A stretch of 64,000 bases of DNA, taken from positions 1 through 64,000 of the forward strand of contig NZ_AUGL01000022.1 of assembly GCF_000422645.1 (NCBI RefSeq), given 5' to 3'. This document shows positions 7,963-16,696 of this stretch, in pieces; position 1 is the first letter of the stretch, and each line of letters opens with the position of its first letter. The position numbers were made by a program, and so were the translations under genes. Source of the DNA: Ferrimonas futtsuensis DSM 18154. GTDB lineage: Bacteria; Pseudomonadota; Gammaproteobacteria; Enterobacterales; Shewanellaceae. Below the pieces are notes generated by a model that was given only the letters and a program-made list of their open reading frames with translations, searched no databases and was not told the origin of the DNA.

Positions 7963-8453
7963 AGTCCAGCGATCTCCTGCCACTCTTCGTCGGTCAACAG
8001 CTTGTTGAGGTCTACCAGGATCAGCAGCTCGTCATCGCGGTGGCTCACGCCCTGGATGAACTTGGCGCTCTCCTCGGTACCCACGTTGGGCGCGGTATCG
8101 ATCTCGGAGGACTTGAGGTACACCACCTCGGCCACGCTGTCGACCAGGATGCCCACCACCTGATTCTCGGTCTCGATGATGACGATACGAGTGGTATCGG
8201 TCACATCCGCCTGAGGCAGGGCAAAGCGGGCACGGGTATCGATCACGGTGACCACGTTGCCACGCAGGTTGATGATCCCCAGAACGTAGTGAGGCGCGCC
8301 AGGCACAGGGGCGATGTCGCTGAAACGCAGCACCTCGCGCACCTGCATCACATTCACACCATAGGTTTCGTTATCCAGGCGGAAGGTGACCCATTGCAGC
8401 ACCTTGTCTTCACCTTCGGTGGACTCACCCACCGCTGCGCGTAATTCACTCAT
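7959..8453 (-). CDS. cheW: CheW chemotaxis coupling protein
   Basis: CheW bridges chemoreceptors and the CheA kinase in cytoplasmic arrays. The 164-residue product shows the whole single-domain fold: VLQWVTFRLDNETYGVNVMQ, VREVLRFSDIAPVPGAPHYV, LGIINLRGNVVTVIDTRARF with the conserved NLRG turn, and VGILVDSVAEVV. ATG 8453 (MSELRAAVG) has GGAG 10 bases upstream and starts 4 bases after the parP stop. It overlaps the following DUF2802 gene by 4 bases. It is the only stand-alone CheW here; ParP and CheV carry further CheW-like domains. Confidence 0.96.
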   Translation of the reverse strand: MSELRAAVGESTEGEDKVLQWVTFRLDNETYGVNVMQVREVLRFSDIAPVPGAPHYVLGIINLRGNVVTVIDTRARFALPQADVTDTTRIVIIETENQVVGILVDSVAEVVYLKSSEIDTAPNVGTEESAKFIQGVSHRDDELLILVDLNKLLTDEEWQEIAGL

Positions 8454-8457
8454 CCTA

Positions 8458-9216
8458 TCAGGACTCCTTAACGGTAATATCCAAACCAGCATCCAGCATG
8501 CGGGTCAGCTCAGGGACATCGAGCACCACACACTTCTTATCCCGTACGATACCGGCAAGCCATGGACGCTTCGATGACGACTGCCAGTTCACTTCGGACT
8601 TGAGCAGCGGCTCCGCATCCAACAGGGACTCACAAGCCAGGGACCAGGGGGTCTCCCCCAGGCACACTACAAACTTGTAGTCGCACTCGTCGGCGTCACT
8701 CTGTGGTCGGTCAGACAGGAACCAGCGGCCGCTGTCCACCACGTTGAGTTTTCCATCCTGGGCATCCAGTTGCACCCCCAGCACCCAATCGGGACTGCCG
8801 GGAAGGTGGTTCAGTTTGCCCAGTCTTTTAATACCACCCAGTGTAAGCAAAGGGACGGCGATCACCAAGCCGGCCACTTCGAAGTAGAGGCACTGGAACT
8901 CCTCATCCAGCTCCTCCCGCCAATTGTCAATGGAGGGGGGCGCTGTTTCGGTGGCCAGCTCCGATTCTATCTCGGGTTCGGCCACCTCAGAATGTTGTGT
9001 TGCTTCAATCGTCTCTTCAACCACGATTGAAGGGGCCACCACCTCGGGCACTTCCGCCACGGGGGCAGGCTGAGGCTCCGAAGCCACTTCCGGCTCCGCC
9101 GCCTGTTCCAGCAAGCGGCTGACGTTGGCCTTCTGTACCTCATCCAGCTGCTCCTTGGGAGGAGTCAGCATCACGTCGAAGTACTCCATCAACGCCTTTT
9201 CGGCGGCTTTAGACAT
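8458..9216 (-). CDS. parP: ParP, CheW-like protein tying chemotaxis arrays to the pole
   Basis: Its 252 residues comprise a short N-terminal helical region (MSKAAEKALMEYFDVMLTPP), an acidic Pro/Glu-rich linker (about 45-120), and a CheW-like domain (about 125-250, starting EEFQCLYFEVAGLVIAVPL). This is the layout of Vibrio ParP. ParP binds ParC through its N-terminal part and binds CheA and receptors through its C-terminal CheW-like (AIF) domain, so arrays stay at the old pole and are inherited. ATG 9216 overlaps the parC stop by 8 bases. The position directly after parC and before cheW is the Vibrio/Shewanella arrangement. Gene identity is firm; behaviour in this organism is inferred. Confidence 0.9.
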   Translation of the reverse strand: MSKAAEKALMEYFDVMLTPPKEQLDEVQKANVSRLLEQAAEPEVASEPQPAPVAEVPEVVAPSIVVEETIEATQHSEVAEPEIESELATETAPPSIDNWREELDEEFQCLYFEVAGLVIAVPLLTLGGIKRLGKLNHLPGSPDWVLGVQLDAQDGKLNVVDSGRWFLSDRPQSDADECDYKFVVCLGETPWSLACESLLDAEPLLKSEVNWQSSSKRPWLAGIVRDKKCVVLDVPELTRMLDAGLDITVKES

Positions 9217-9994
9217 GGGCCACCCCCTGTTGATCCAGCAAGGCATCCAGCAACTGACTGTAAGCCTGAACCCCACGGGCGCCGGCGTCAAAGTGGGACG
9301 GCGGCAGGTGAGCCTGACTGGCGTCGCGGAAGCGGGTGTCCACCGGGATCACCGAGTGCCACAGATCCCTGGGGTATTTCTGAGTCAGGGCGGTCAGTGC
9401 CTGCAACGAGGCCCGGGTGCGCTTATCAAACATGGTGGGCACTATGGTGAAGGGATAACGGGTGCCCTTCGAGCGCCCCACCATCTCCAGGGTTCGCACC
9501 ATTCTATCCAGTCCCTTCAGCGCCAGAAACTCCGTTTGTACCGGAACCACGATGCGGTCACAGGCTGCCAGGGCATTGATCATCAATACTCCGAGCACCG
9601 GGGGGCAATCGATAAGAACGGCGTCATAACGATGGGCGACCATGGAGAGGATGCGCTTAAGAATCAGGCCCATACCATCTTTGGTGCCCAGGGTACGATC
9701 CAGAGTCGCCAGGGCGGTGCTGGCAGGCAGCAGGTCGAGCTGAGGGGTGCCTGTGGGCACGATCACCGACTCCACCATGGGCAGGTCCAGCTCATCGTGG
9801 CCACGGAACAGGTCATAGAGGGAGCCGGGCAGCTCGTCCGGATCCACGCCCAGGTAGTAACCCAGGGAGGCCTGAGGATCGGTATCGACGGCCAGCACCC
9901 GGTAGCCGCGCTTCACCAGAAGCCCGGCCAGGGTGATGACTGTGGTGGTTTTACCTACACCACCTTTTTGATTGGATACGGTCCAGACCTGCAA
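9209..9994 (-). CDS. parC: ParC, ParA-like ATPase for polar chemotaxis arrays
   Basis: This 261-residue ParA/MinD-type ATPase has the deviant Walker A SNQKGGVGKTTTVITLAGLL at residues 7-26, Walker A' VDTDPQASLGYYLG, and Walker B VLIDCPPVLGVLM. In Vibrio, ParC forms a polar focus and recruits ParP and CheA. Despite the symbol this is not topoisomerase IV subunit A. The start is TTG at 9994 because the first motif begins within a few codons. It lies downstream of a 118-residue gene of unknown function that separates it from cheB. No parB or parS sites appear nearby, as expected for this class. Confidence 0.92.
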   Translation of the reverse strand: MQVWTVSNQKGGVGKTTTVITLAGLLVKRGYRVLAVDTDPQASLGYYLGVDPDELPGSLYDLFRGHDELDLPMVESVIVPTGTPQLDLLPASTALATLDRTLGTKDGMGLILKRILSMVAHRYDAVLIDCPPVLGVLMINALAACDRIVVPVQTEFLALKGLDRMVRTLEMVGRSKGTRYPFTIVPTMFDKRTRASLQALTALTQKYPRDLWHSVIPVDTRFRDASQAHLPPSHFDAGARGVQAYSQLLDALLDQQGVAHV

Positions 9995-10009
9995 AGAGGT
10001 ACCCCACTG

Positions 10010-10366
10010 TTACCGGACGTCGGGTGTCCGGGTGATCTTTACCCCGCCATGGGGCTGGGCAAAGGTGGTGACACCCTTGCCGTTTGTCTCCAGCACCACG
10101 GACTCGCCGCTCTCCTGAGCCTCCTGGTAGCGGCGACGGATCTCCCGGCGCTGCTCCTCCAGGTGGCGCCACTGGCGCAGTTCTTCGGCCAGAGTCTCCA
10201 GCTGCTCCTGCTGCTGGGCACTCTTGGCCTGCTCATTCACCAGCTGCTGCTGCAGCTCGGCGGCATAGTGGTGCTTATCCACCGCCCACATCAGGCTGAT
10301 CAGGGCCACGCTGGCGGTCAGTGCCAGCAGGTAGCCCCTGAACTTGCAGCCCGGGCCGCAGCTCAT
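10010..10366 (-). CDS. Unrecognised membrane/coiled-coil protein between cheB and parC
   Basis: I do not recognise this 118-residue protein. It starts [20 protein letters not shown], has one transmembrane helix at about residues 10-28, a long charged coiled coil (about 33-90, rich in Q, E and [21 protein letters not shown]), and a short C-terminal segment with a possible strand ([14 protein letters not shown]). Its ATG overlaps the cheB stop by 4 bases (ATGA) and parC follows after 15 bases, so it is translationally coupled in the operon. Codon use and GC are like its neighbours. As I recall the Vibrio cluster, parC directly follows cheB, so this would be an extra gene. A membrane link or spacer for the polar array is only a guess. 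Confidence 0.75.
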   Translation of the reverse strand: MSCGPGCKFRGYLLALTASVALISLMWAVDKHHYAAELQQQLVNEQAKSAQQQEQLETLAEELRQWRHLEEQRREIRRRYQEAQESGESVVLETNGKGVTTFAQPHGGVKITRTPDVR

Positions 10367-11505
10367 CGGCGCCCCACCTCTTTGAGGATGCAGTCCGCCA
10401 TCTTATCCAGGGGGATGGAGTACATGGAGATCTGCTCGGCGGCCACCGCCTGAGGCATGCCATAGACCACGCAGCTGGCTTCATCCTGGGCCCAGATGTG
10501 CGCCCCTTCCCGCTTGAGCATGCGACAGCCTTCGCGGCCGTCGGCGCCCATGCCGGTGAGGATGACGCCGAGGACGTCACCACTGTAGATGCGAGCGGCA
10601 GAGCCGAAGGTCACGTCCACGGAGGGCTTGTAGTTCAGCTGTTCACCGCCGTCGCGGATGGTGAGTTTGGCGGCGCGGTTGCTGCCGTCGATCAGCATCT
10701 GCTTGCCCCCTGGTGCCAGATAGGCACAACCGGGTTTGAGCATCTCACCGCCCTGAGCCTCTTTCACCGAGATCTTGCACAGACTGTCGAGGCGCTGGGC
10801 AAAGGCCGGGGTAAAAGCCGCAGGCATGTGCTGCACCAGCACGATAGGCAGGGGAAAGTCCGCCGGCAGCTGGGTCAGAATCTTCTGCAGTGCCACCGGG
10901 CCGCCGGTGGAGGTGCCGATGGCCAGCAGCTTGTAGCCTTTGCCCGATGGGCGGGTCGGCAGACGCGGCGCCCCCACCTCACTGGCGGACGACCTGGCCG
11001 CCGGACGCGCCGAGGAGAACTGGGTGCTGGGCTGGGTCACGCTGCGGGCAGCCGTGGAGGTGGATCGCGGCGCCGGCGCAGGCGTTGGCCGAGACGCGCT
11101 CAGGCTGCGACGGGAGGCGATCGCCTTGACCCGCTGCTGCAACAGGGCGATGGCGTTGGCCCGGTCGTTGGCGATGTCCTCGAAGCGCTTGGGCAGGAAG
11201 TCGGCGGCACCGGCTTCCAGGGCCTCCAGGGTCGAGCGCGCCCCCTCATAGGTGAGGGAGGAGAACATCAGTACGGGGACCGGGTTGGTGCGCATGATCT
11301 CGCGCACCGCTTCGATGCCGTTCATCTGCGGCATCTCGATGTCCATGGTCACCACCTGCGGACGCAGACGGCGCACCTGTTCTATCGCCTCTTTACCGTT
11401 CGAGGCGGTGCCGACCACTTCCAGCATGGGGTCGGCATTAATGATTTCTGACACGCGGCGACGAAAGAAACTGGAATCGTCCACCACCAACACTTTAATC
11501 GACAT
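10363..11505 (-). CDS. cheB: CheB, receptor methylesterase/deamidase
   Basis: CheB removes methyl groups from chemoreceptor glutamates when phosphorylated, giving adaptation. The 380-residue product has a receiver domain (1-125; acidic pair D9-D10, phosphoacceptor D55 in [13 protein letters not shown], Lys in LPKRF). A long Ser/Ala/Pro linker follows, then the esterase domain (about 195-375) with the catalytic triad Ser in IGTSTGGP, His in VQHMPAAF and Asp in [13 protein letters not shown] 11505 has AAGGATAGGT just upstream. It partners with cheR at 53560. Confidence 0.97.
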   Translation of the reverse strand: MSIKVLVVDDSSFFRRRVSEIINADPMLEVVGTASNGKEAIEQVRRLRPQVVTMDIEMPQMNGIEAVREIMRTNPVPVLMFSSLTYEGARSTLEALEAGAADFLPKRFEDIANDRANAIALLQQRVKAIASRRSLSASRPTPAPAPRSTSTAARSVTQPSTQFSSARPAARSSASEVGAPRLPTRPSGKGYKLLAIGTSTGGPVALQKILTQLPADFPLPIVLVQHMPAAFTPAFAQRLDSLCKISVKEAQGGEMLKPGCAYLAPGGKQMLIDGSNRAAKLTIRDGGEQLNYKPSVDVTFGSAARIYSGDVLGVILTGMGADGREGCRMLKREGAHIWAQDEASCVVYGMPQAVAAEQISMYSIPLDKMADCILKEVGRR

Positions 11506-11530
11506 ACCTATCCTTCAATCATCCCTATGA

Positions 11531-13747
11531 CTACTGACGCTTGGCGTACTGTTTCAGCAGTCCAGGTACATCGAGAATCAGGGCACAGCCACCGTCAGAG
11601 GTGATGGTGGCGCCGGCCATGCCGGGGGTGCCGTGCAGCAGGGAGCCCAGTGGCTTGATCACCACCTCCTCCTGGCCGATGAGGCCATCCACCACAAAGC
11701 CCACCTGCATGGTGCCGATGTGGACGATCACCACATGGCCCTGGTCTTCGCGTTCCACCCTGCCCGGACCGTGGCACAGCCACTTGTCGAGATAGAACAG
11801 GGGAATCGCCTTGTCTCGCACGGTCACCGACAACTGGCCATCCACCACATTGGTCTTGCTCAGATCCAGGTGGAAGATTTCGTTGATGCAGGAGAGCGGC
11901 AGGGCAAAAATCTGTTTGCCCACTTCCACCATCAGGGTGGGCATGATCGCCAGAGTCAGGGGAACCTTGATCTCCAGGATGGTGCCCTTGCCCTTATGGG
12001 AGTCGATGTACACCGAACCGTTCAACTGGGTGATGCGGGTTTTTACTACGTCCATCCCCACGCCGCGGCCGGAGATGTCGGAAATTTCAGTCTTGGTGGA
12101 GAACCCGGGGGCGAAGATCAGGTTATAGGCTTCCTGATCGCTCATGCGAGCGGCGCCGTCTTCGTCGAGGATGCCGCGATTGATGGCGATCCCCTTGAGT
12201 TTCTCCGCATCCATGCCGGCACCGTCGTCGCGGATGCACAGCAGGATGTGGTCCCCCTCCTGAGAGGCGGACAGCAGAATGTTGCCCTGACGGGGCTTGC
12301 CGGCGGCCTCCCGGTCGTCCGGCATCTCGATGCCGTGGTCGACCGCATTACGCACCAGGTGAACCAGGGGATCGGACAGGGCTTCAACCAGGTTCTTATC
12401 CAGGTCGGTCTCCTCCCCTTCCATGGTCAGGGAGATGTCCTTGCTGAGGCTTCGGGCCAGATCGCGAACCACTCGGGGGAAGCGGCCAAACACCTTCTTG
12501 ATCGGCTGCATCCGGGTCTTCATCACCGACCCCTGAAGGTCGGCGGTCACCAGGTCGAGGTTGGCCAGGGCCTTGCTCATTGCCTCATCTTCGCGCTCCA
12601 CGCCCAGGTTCACCAGGCGGTTGCGCACCAGCACCAGCTCGCCGACCATGTTCATGATCTCGTCGAGGCGGGCGGTGTCCACACGCACCGTGGTTTCACC
12701 GCTGGAGGCGGCCTGTCCCTTGGCGCTCTTGGCCTTGGCCGCGGCTTTGGCTGCCGGCGCGGCAGGCTGAGGCACTGGCGCAGCGGCAGGCTGGGGCGCC
12801 GGTGCAGCCTTGGGCGCAGGCGCCGCGGCCGGGGCACTCGCGACGGCCTTGGGGGCATTGCCCTTGCCGTGAAGCTGGTCCAGCAGGGCTTCAAATTCGT
12901 CGTCGGTGATCTCATCGGACTCCGGCACGGCGGCGGCAACCGCGTCCGCCTTGCCCGGCGCACCACCTTTGCCGTGGAGCTGGTCCAGCAGCTTTTCGAA
13001 TTCGTCGTCGGAGATCAGGTCACCGGTGGGGGCCTCGGGCTCAGCTTCGGCCTTCTGGGCCACTTCACCGTTGAACTTACCCTTGCCGTGGAGATCATCC
13101 AGCAGCTTTTCGAACTCGTCGTCGGAGATCTCGTCGCTGTCGGACGCCGCGGAGGCTGCCGCACTGTCTGGCGCTGGCAGGGGAGCGCCGTCGCCGTCGA
13201 GACCGGACATCATGTGCTCAAACTCGGGCTGAGTCATGCTGTCGATGCCACCGCCACTGAGTGAGACCGGCTCAGGCTCGGGGACAGTTTCCACCACAGG
13301 CTCAGGCTGAGGTTCAGGCTCGGCAGCGACCGCAGGGGCATCGAAAGGCGATGGGGTATTGGGATCGGTGATGGCGTGCAGGGTGGCCAGCAGCTCTGGG
13401 TCTGCAGGCTCCAGCTCTTCGCCGTTCTGTACGCAGCCAAACATCTCGTTGACCGTGTCCAGAGCCTGAAGGATCACGTCCATCAGCTCCGACGACATAG
13501 ACAGCTGGCCGTTGCGCAACATATCGAACAGGTTCTCGGCGCCGTGACAGGCGTCTACCAGATGGGTCAGGCTCAAGAAGCCCGCGCCACCCTTAACGGT
13601 ATGGAATCCCCTGAAAATGGCATTAAGCAGATCCGCGTCGGTGGGGTTGTTTTCCAACTCCACCAGCTGCTCCTGCAAAAGCTCTAGAATTTCGCCTGCT
13701 TCGACTAAAAAGTCCTGCAGAATCTCATCATCTATGTCAAAACCCAT
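11531..13747 (-). CDS. cheA: CheA chemotaxis histidine kinase with LID-like repeats
   Basis: CheA autophosphorylates and passes phosphate to CheY and CheB. The 738-residue product has P1/Hpt (1-125; phospho-His49 in RGFHTVKGGAGF), a linker (125-350), P3 dimerisation (about 350-410), P4 ATPase (N box LVHLVRNAVDHGIE, G1 DDGAGMD, G2 GRGVGMDVV) and P5/CheW-like (about 595-735). The linker shows no recognisable P2 CheY-binding domain. Instead it carries four copies of a 17-residue acidic helix motif with core DDEFEKLLDDLHGKG (residues 171-187 degenerate, 207-223, 245-261, 280-296), followed by an Ala/Pro-rich stretch. In Vibrio the corresponding region is the localisation and inheritance domain (LID) that binds ParP. 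The parC and parP genes downstream fit this. Confidence 0.96.
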   Translation of the reverse strand: MGFDIDDEILQDFLVEAGEILELLQEQLVELENNPTDADLLNAIFRGFHTVKGGAGFLSLTHLVDACHGAENLFDMLRNGQLSMSSELMDVILQALDTVNEMFGCVQNGEELEPADPELLATLHAITDPNTPSPFDAPAVAAEPEPQPEPVVETVPEPEPVSLSGGGIDSMTQPEFEHMMSGLDGDGAPLPAPDSAAASAASDSDEISDDEFEKLLDDLHGKGKFNGEVAQKAEAEPEAPTGDLISDDEFEKLLDQLHGKGGAPGKADAVAAAVPESDEITDDEFEALLDQLHGKGNAPKAVASAPAAAPAPKAAPAPQPAAAPVPQPAAPAAKAAAKAKSAKGQAASSGETTVRVDTARLDEIMNMVGELVLVRNRLVNLGVEREDEAMSKALANLDLVTADLQGSVMKTRMQPIKKVFGRFPRVVRDLARSLSKDISLTMEGEETDLDKNLVEALSDPLVHLVRNAVDHGIEMPDDREAAGKPRQGNILLSASQEGDHILLCIRDDGAGMDAEKLKGIAINRGILDEDGAARMSDQEAYNLIFAPGFSTKTEISDISGRGVGMDVVKTRITQLNGSVYIDSHKGKGTILEIKVPLTLAIMPTLMVEVGKQIFALPLSCINEIFHLDLSKTNVVDGQLSVTVRDKAIPLFYLDKWLCHGPGRVEREDQGHVVIVHIGTMQVGFVVDGLIGQEEVVIKPLGSLLHGTPGMAGATITSDGGCALILDVPGLLKQYAKRQ
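12860..13237 (-). repeat. Four in-gene repeats encoding the CheA LID-like motif
   Basis: The motif ISDDEFEKLLDDLHGKG and variants are encoded at 13187-13237 (degenerate), 13079-13129, 12965-13015 and 12860-12910. The last three copies share 12 or more identical residues and are spaced 35-38 residues apart by divergent, low-complexity sequence. Confidence 0.85.
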
Positions 13748-13907
13748 CGCCTAACTCCTAGGGCCTATTGATCTTTGCTGCACATTTTTGCGCCAAAGTT
13801 AAACGGTTACGAAGCAAATACGCATAGAGCTTGCTCAGAATGGTGATTGGCTGAGGCCGCGAGCTATCCACTGCGGCCAAATTCTCACCACCGAAGGTCA
13901 ACAAGCT

Positions 13908-14633
13908 CTAGAAACCGAGGCTGGAAAGCAGATCGTCGACCTCATCCTGGCCATTGACCACTTCCGCTTTGTTTTCCGAGCTCACCACCGGACCTTCGGC
14001 CGCCGCACTGTCCACAGTCTGGCGGTTGACGTCCGCCTGCTCACCAAATACGGTCAGCATGGACACCAGATTCTCTTCCACTTCACGGACCAGATCGATC
14101 ACCCGGCGAATCACCTGACCGGTCAGGTCCTGGAAATCCTGGGCCATCAGCACCTGGTTGAGGTGGTCCTTGATCAGCTCTGCGTCATTGACAGAGGTGG
14201 TCATGAAGGCGTCCATCTCGTGACACAGGGTCTTGAACTCAGCCAGTTCAATCTGTTTCTGCATCAGCTTGTTCCAACCCGGTTGCAGCCCCTTGATGCG
14301 GTTCTGCAGGTCGGACACCTTGGGCATGCTCTCATCCAGAGCATCCATGGTACGGTTAGCGGCTTGCTCCGTCATCTCAATAACGTAGTTAAGTCGCTCT
14401 TTTGCGTCTGGAATTTCATGCTTGGCCAGATCGGAGATGCGATCGTCCAGCTGGAAATCCCTCAGCGCGTCATGCAACTGTCGGGTCAGTTTACCCACTT
14501 CATCAAACAGCTGCTGATTCAGCGGTGCGGACACCACCTGAATCAGTTGATTGGCCTGTTCTACTTGCCCCTGTTCCAGCATGGTCACCAGTTCACGGGC
14601 ATCATCCAACGAGATCAAAGCGTCCTGTTGCAT
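13908..14633 (-). CDS. cheZ: CheZ, phosphatase of CheY-P
   Basis: CheZ speeds dephosphorylation of CheY-P to end the switching signal. The 241-residue product is mostly helical, with the catalytic region MAQDFQDLTGQVIRRVIDL (Asp and Gln of the CheZ active site) in the long hairpin and the CheY-binding amphipathic tail DEVDDLLSSLGF at the extreme C-terminus. ATG 14633 has GGGAGCGCAT upstream. It sits between cheY and cheA; the 160 bases to cheA hold no clear promoter or gene. Confidence 0.96.
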   Translation of the reverse strand: MQQDALISLDDARELVTMLEQGQVEQANQLIQVVSAPLNQQLFDEVGKLTRQLHDALRDFQLDDRISDLAKHEIPDAKERLNYVIEMTEQAANRTMDALDESMPKVSDLQNRIKGLQPGWNKLMQKQIELAEFKTLCHEMDAFMTTSVNDAELIKDHLNQVLMAQDFQDLTGQVIRRVIDLVREVEENLVSMLTVFGEQADVNRQTVDSAAAEGPVVSSENKAEVVNGQDEVDDLLSSLGF

Positions 14634-14651
14634 ATGCGCTCCCAGTGACTA

Positions 14652-15035
14652 TCAGTTGAGGCGTTCAAAAATCTTTTCGAGCTTCTCTTTCAACGTGGCG
14701 GCAGTGAAAGGCTTCACCACGTACCCGTTTACGCCGGCCTCGGCGGCCATGACGATCTGCTCACGCTTGGCTTCCGCAGTCACCATCAGCACCGGCAGGT
14801 GCTTGAGGTTGGCGTCGGCACGAATGGCGCGCAGCAGGTCGATGCCCTGCATGCCCGGCATGTTCCAGTCGGTGACCACGAAATCGAAGTCACCCTCTTT
14901 CAGCATGGGCAGAGCGGTGTTGCCGTCGTCCGCTTCGAAGGTGTTGTTAAACCCCAGATCGCGCAGCAAGTTTTTGATGATCCGACGCATTGTTGAAAAA
15001 TCATCAACGATCAGAATCTTCATATTAGTGTTCAA
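14652..15035 (-). CDS. cheY: CheY, flagellar switch response regulator
   Basis: CheY-P binds FliM and FliN to change rotation sense. The 127-residue single receiver domain has D11-D12, phosphoacceptor D56 ([12 protein letters not shown]), a conserved Thr in MVTAEAK and Lys in [23 protein letters not shown] is nearly identical to E. coli CheY. I chose TTG 15035 because GGAGG lies 5 bases upstream and the length then matches E. coli CheY (129); the in-frame ATG at 15023 would remove four residues and has poorer spacing. It follows fliA by 64 bases. Confidence 0.96.
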   Translation of the reverse strand: MNTNMKILIVDDFSTMRRIIKNLLRDLGFNNTFEADDGNTALPMLKEGDFDFVVTDWNMPGMQGIDLLRAIRADANLKHLPVLMVTAEAKREQIVMAAEAGVNGYVVKPFTAATLKEKLEKIFERLN

Positions 15036-15099
15036 AACATCCTCCAACCGGGGTTTCCCCATAGAGCCACTGTTGCAGCGAGCATTATTAATCTAAAAC

Positions 15100-15813
15100 T
15101 TATTGTTGCCAACTTGATAAGCGACTTTTCAGGCGCATCATTGCCTGACTGTTGATCTGGCTCACTCGCGACTCACTGACGCCAATGACCTGACCTATCT
15201 CTTTCAAGTTGAGTTCTTCGTCGTAATAGAGCGACAAAACAAGGGCTTCCCTTTCAGGAAGGCTCTTGATGGCGGCCGAAAGGGCCTCCTGGAACCGCTC
15301 TTGGGCCACCTGCTCGAAGTTACGTTGTGGCGCATCCTCATCAACAAAGCTATCGACCGATACGCCGAGATCTTCAATACCAACCATTCTTCCCATGCTG
15401 GCTTCATTCAGCATCTGGTGGTAGTCGTCGATTGGAATATCTAGATAATCAGCAACTTCGTTGTCGCGGGGGTCCCGACCCAGACGCTTTTCCAGCTCCT
15501 TGATGGCGTCGGTAACCTGTCGGTAGTTTCGATGAACCGATCGCGGCACCCAGTCTCCGCGACGAATTTCATCGAGCATGGCTCCGCGAATGCGGATGCC
15601 GGCAAAGGTTTCGAAACTGGCGCCCTTGGTGGCGTCGAAGTTCCGGGAAGCCTCCAGCAGGCCGACCATCCCCGACTGGAGCAGGTCATCCAACTGGACG
15701 CTGGCAGGCAAGCGGGCCATCAGGTGGTGGGCGATGCGCTTCACCAGGGGGGCATAGCGTTCCACCAGGGAGGCCCGGTTATCGAACTGGGTGTAGGCCG
15801 CCGCCTTATTCAC
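15100..15813 (-). CDS. fliA: FliA, sigma-28 for late flagellar genes
   Basis: FliA directs RNA polymerase to late promoters and is held by FlgM until hook completion. The 237-residue protein has region 2 (LVERYAPLVKRIAHHLMARL, LDDLLQSGMVGLLEASRNFD, FETFAGIRIRGAMLDEIRRG), region 3, and the region 4 helix-turn-helix (NLKEIGQVIGVSESRVSQIN). GTG 15813 overlaps the flhG stop by 8 bases with GGAG upstream, giving MNKAAAYTQ as in relatives; an ATG five codons earlier is less likely. Four matching sigma-28 promoters occur in the window. Confidence 0.97.
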   Translation of the reverse strand: MNKAAAYTQFDNRASLVERYAPLVKRIAHHLMARLPASVQLDDLLQSGMVGLLEASRNFDATKGASFETFAGIRIRGAMLDEIRRGDWVPRSVHRNYRQVTDAIKELEKRLGRDPRDNEVADYLDIPIDDYHQMLNEASMGRMVGIEDLGVSVDSFVDEDAPQRNFEQVAQERFQEALSAAIKSLPEREALVLSLYYDEELNLKEIGQVIGVSESRVSQINSQAMMRLKSRLSSWQQ

Positions 15814-16696
15814 CAACCGCTTCTCCATACATGTTGCGGCGGACCAGGCGTTCTACGAAGAACTCCAGATGGCCGCCAGGGTTGTCCGGTGTCGGCCAGC
15901 TCATCACCTTGTTGGAGAGCCCCTGATAGGCGATGGCCGCCGGCGAGCGTGGGAAGGCTTCCACCACCACCCGCTGCTTACGGACCGACTTGCGTACGTT
16001 CTCATCGAACGGGATGGTGGCCACCAACTCCAGGGCCACATCCAGGAAGCGATCCGTCACCTTGGAGAGCTTAGCAAACAACTCCATCCCTTCACGGAGG
16101 CTGCGCACCATGTTGGCGACGATGCGGAAGCGGAACACCCCATGCTCCCGCGAGAGAATCTTGATCAGGGCGTAGGCGTCGGTGATGGAGGTGGGCTCAT
16201 CGCACACCACCACAACCACCTCCTGAGCGGCCCGGGAGTAGCTGAGCACCATCTCGGAGATGCCGGCGGCGGTATCGACGATGAGCACGTCGAACTCCTG
16301 CTCCAGCTCGCTGAAGGCCCGGATAAGACCGGCATGCTGGGCTGGGGTCAGCTCCACCATCGCCTGGGTACCGGACGCCGCAGGCACGATGAACACCCCT
16401 TGCGGGCCCTCCACCAGAACCTCGGACAGCTTGCACTCACCGGACAGCACGTGGGACAGGTTGTATTTCACCCGAAGCCCCAGCAATACATCCACGTTGG
16501 CCAGACCCAGGTCTGCATCCAGAACCAACACCTTCTGCCCCTTCTGGGCCAGAGAGGTTGCCAGGTTGATGGAGACATTGGTTTTGCCGACACCGCCTTT
16601 GCCACCGGTTACCGCGATGACCTTTACCATCTTTTGCTTTTGCTGTGCCATCTTTCTTAGTCCGCTTGCCTGATCCTGCAGAAACCATCTATTCAT
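15806..16696 (-). CDS. flhG: FlhG (FleN), MinD-like flagellar number regulator
   Basis: FlhG limits the number of polar flagella by stimulating FlhF GTPase and restraining FlrA. The 296-residue product begins with the FlhF-activating motif DQASGLR (residues 8-14). Next come Walker A TGGKGGVGKTNVSINLA (30-46), A' VLDADLGLANVDVLLGL, Walker B VLIVDTAAGIS, and a C-terminal amphipathic membrane-targeting stretch (LEFFVERLVRRNMYG). ATG 16696 overlaps the flhF stop by 8 bases. The flhF-flhG-fliA coupling is typical for polar flagellates. Confidence 0.96.
   Translation of the reverse strand: MNRWFLQDQASGLRKMAQQKQKMVKVIAVTGGKGGVGKTNVSINLATSLAQKGQKVLVLDADLGLANVDVLLGLRVKYNLSHVLSGECKLSEVLVEGPQGVFIVPAASGTQAMVELTPAQHAGLIRAFSELEQEFDVLIVDTAAGISEMVLSYSRAAQEVVVVVCDEPTSITDAYALIKILSREHGVFRFRIVANMVRSLREGMELFAKLSKVTDRFLDVALELVATIPFDENVRKSVRKQRVVVEAFPRSPAAIAYQGLSNKVMSWPTPDNPGGHLEFFVERLVRRNMYGEAVGE

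Noticed and set aside
9209-9994. parC as topoisomerase IV subunit A
   Set aside because: The protein has ParA-type Walker motifs and is only 261 residues long; it shares only the symbol.
11633-13264. 543-residue open frame opposite cheA
   Set aside because: Antisense shadow with His/Gln/Gly-rich composition and no domain.
13748-13907. Promoter in the 160-base gap between cheZ and cheA
   Set aside because: No sigma-28 or sigma-54 pattern with correct spacing; cheA is best read as part of the flhA operon.
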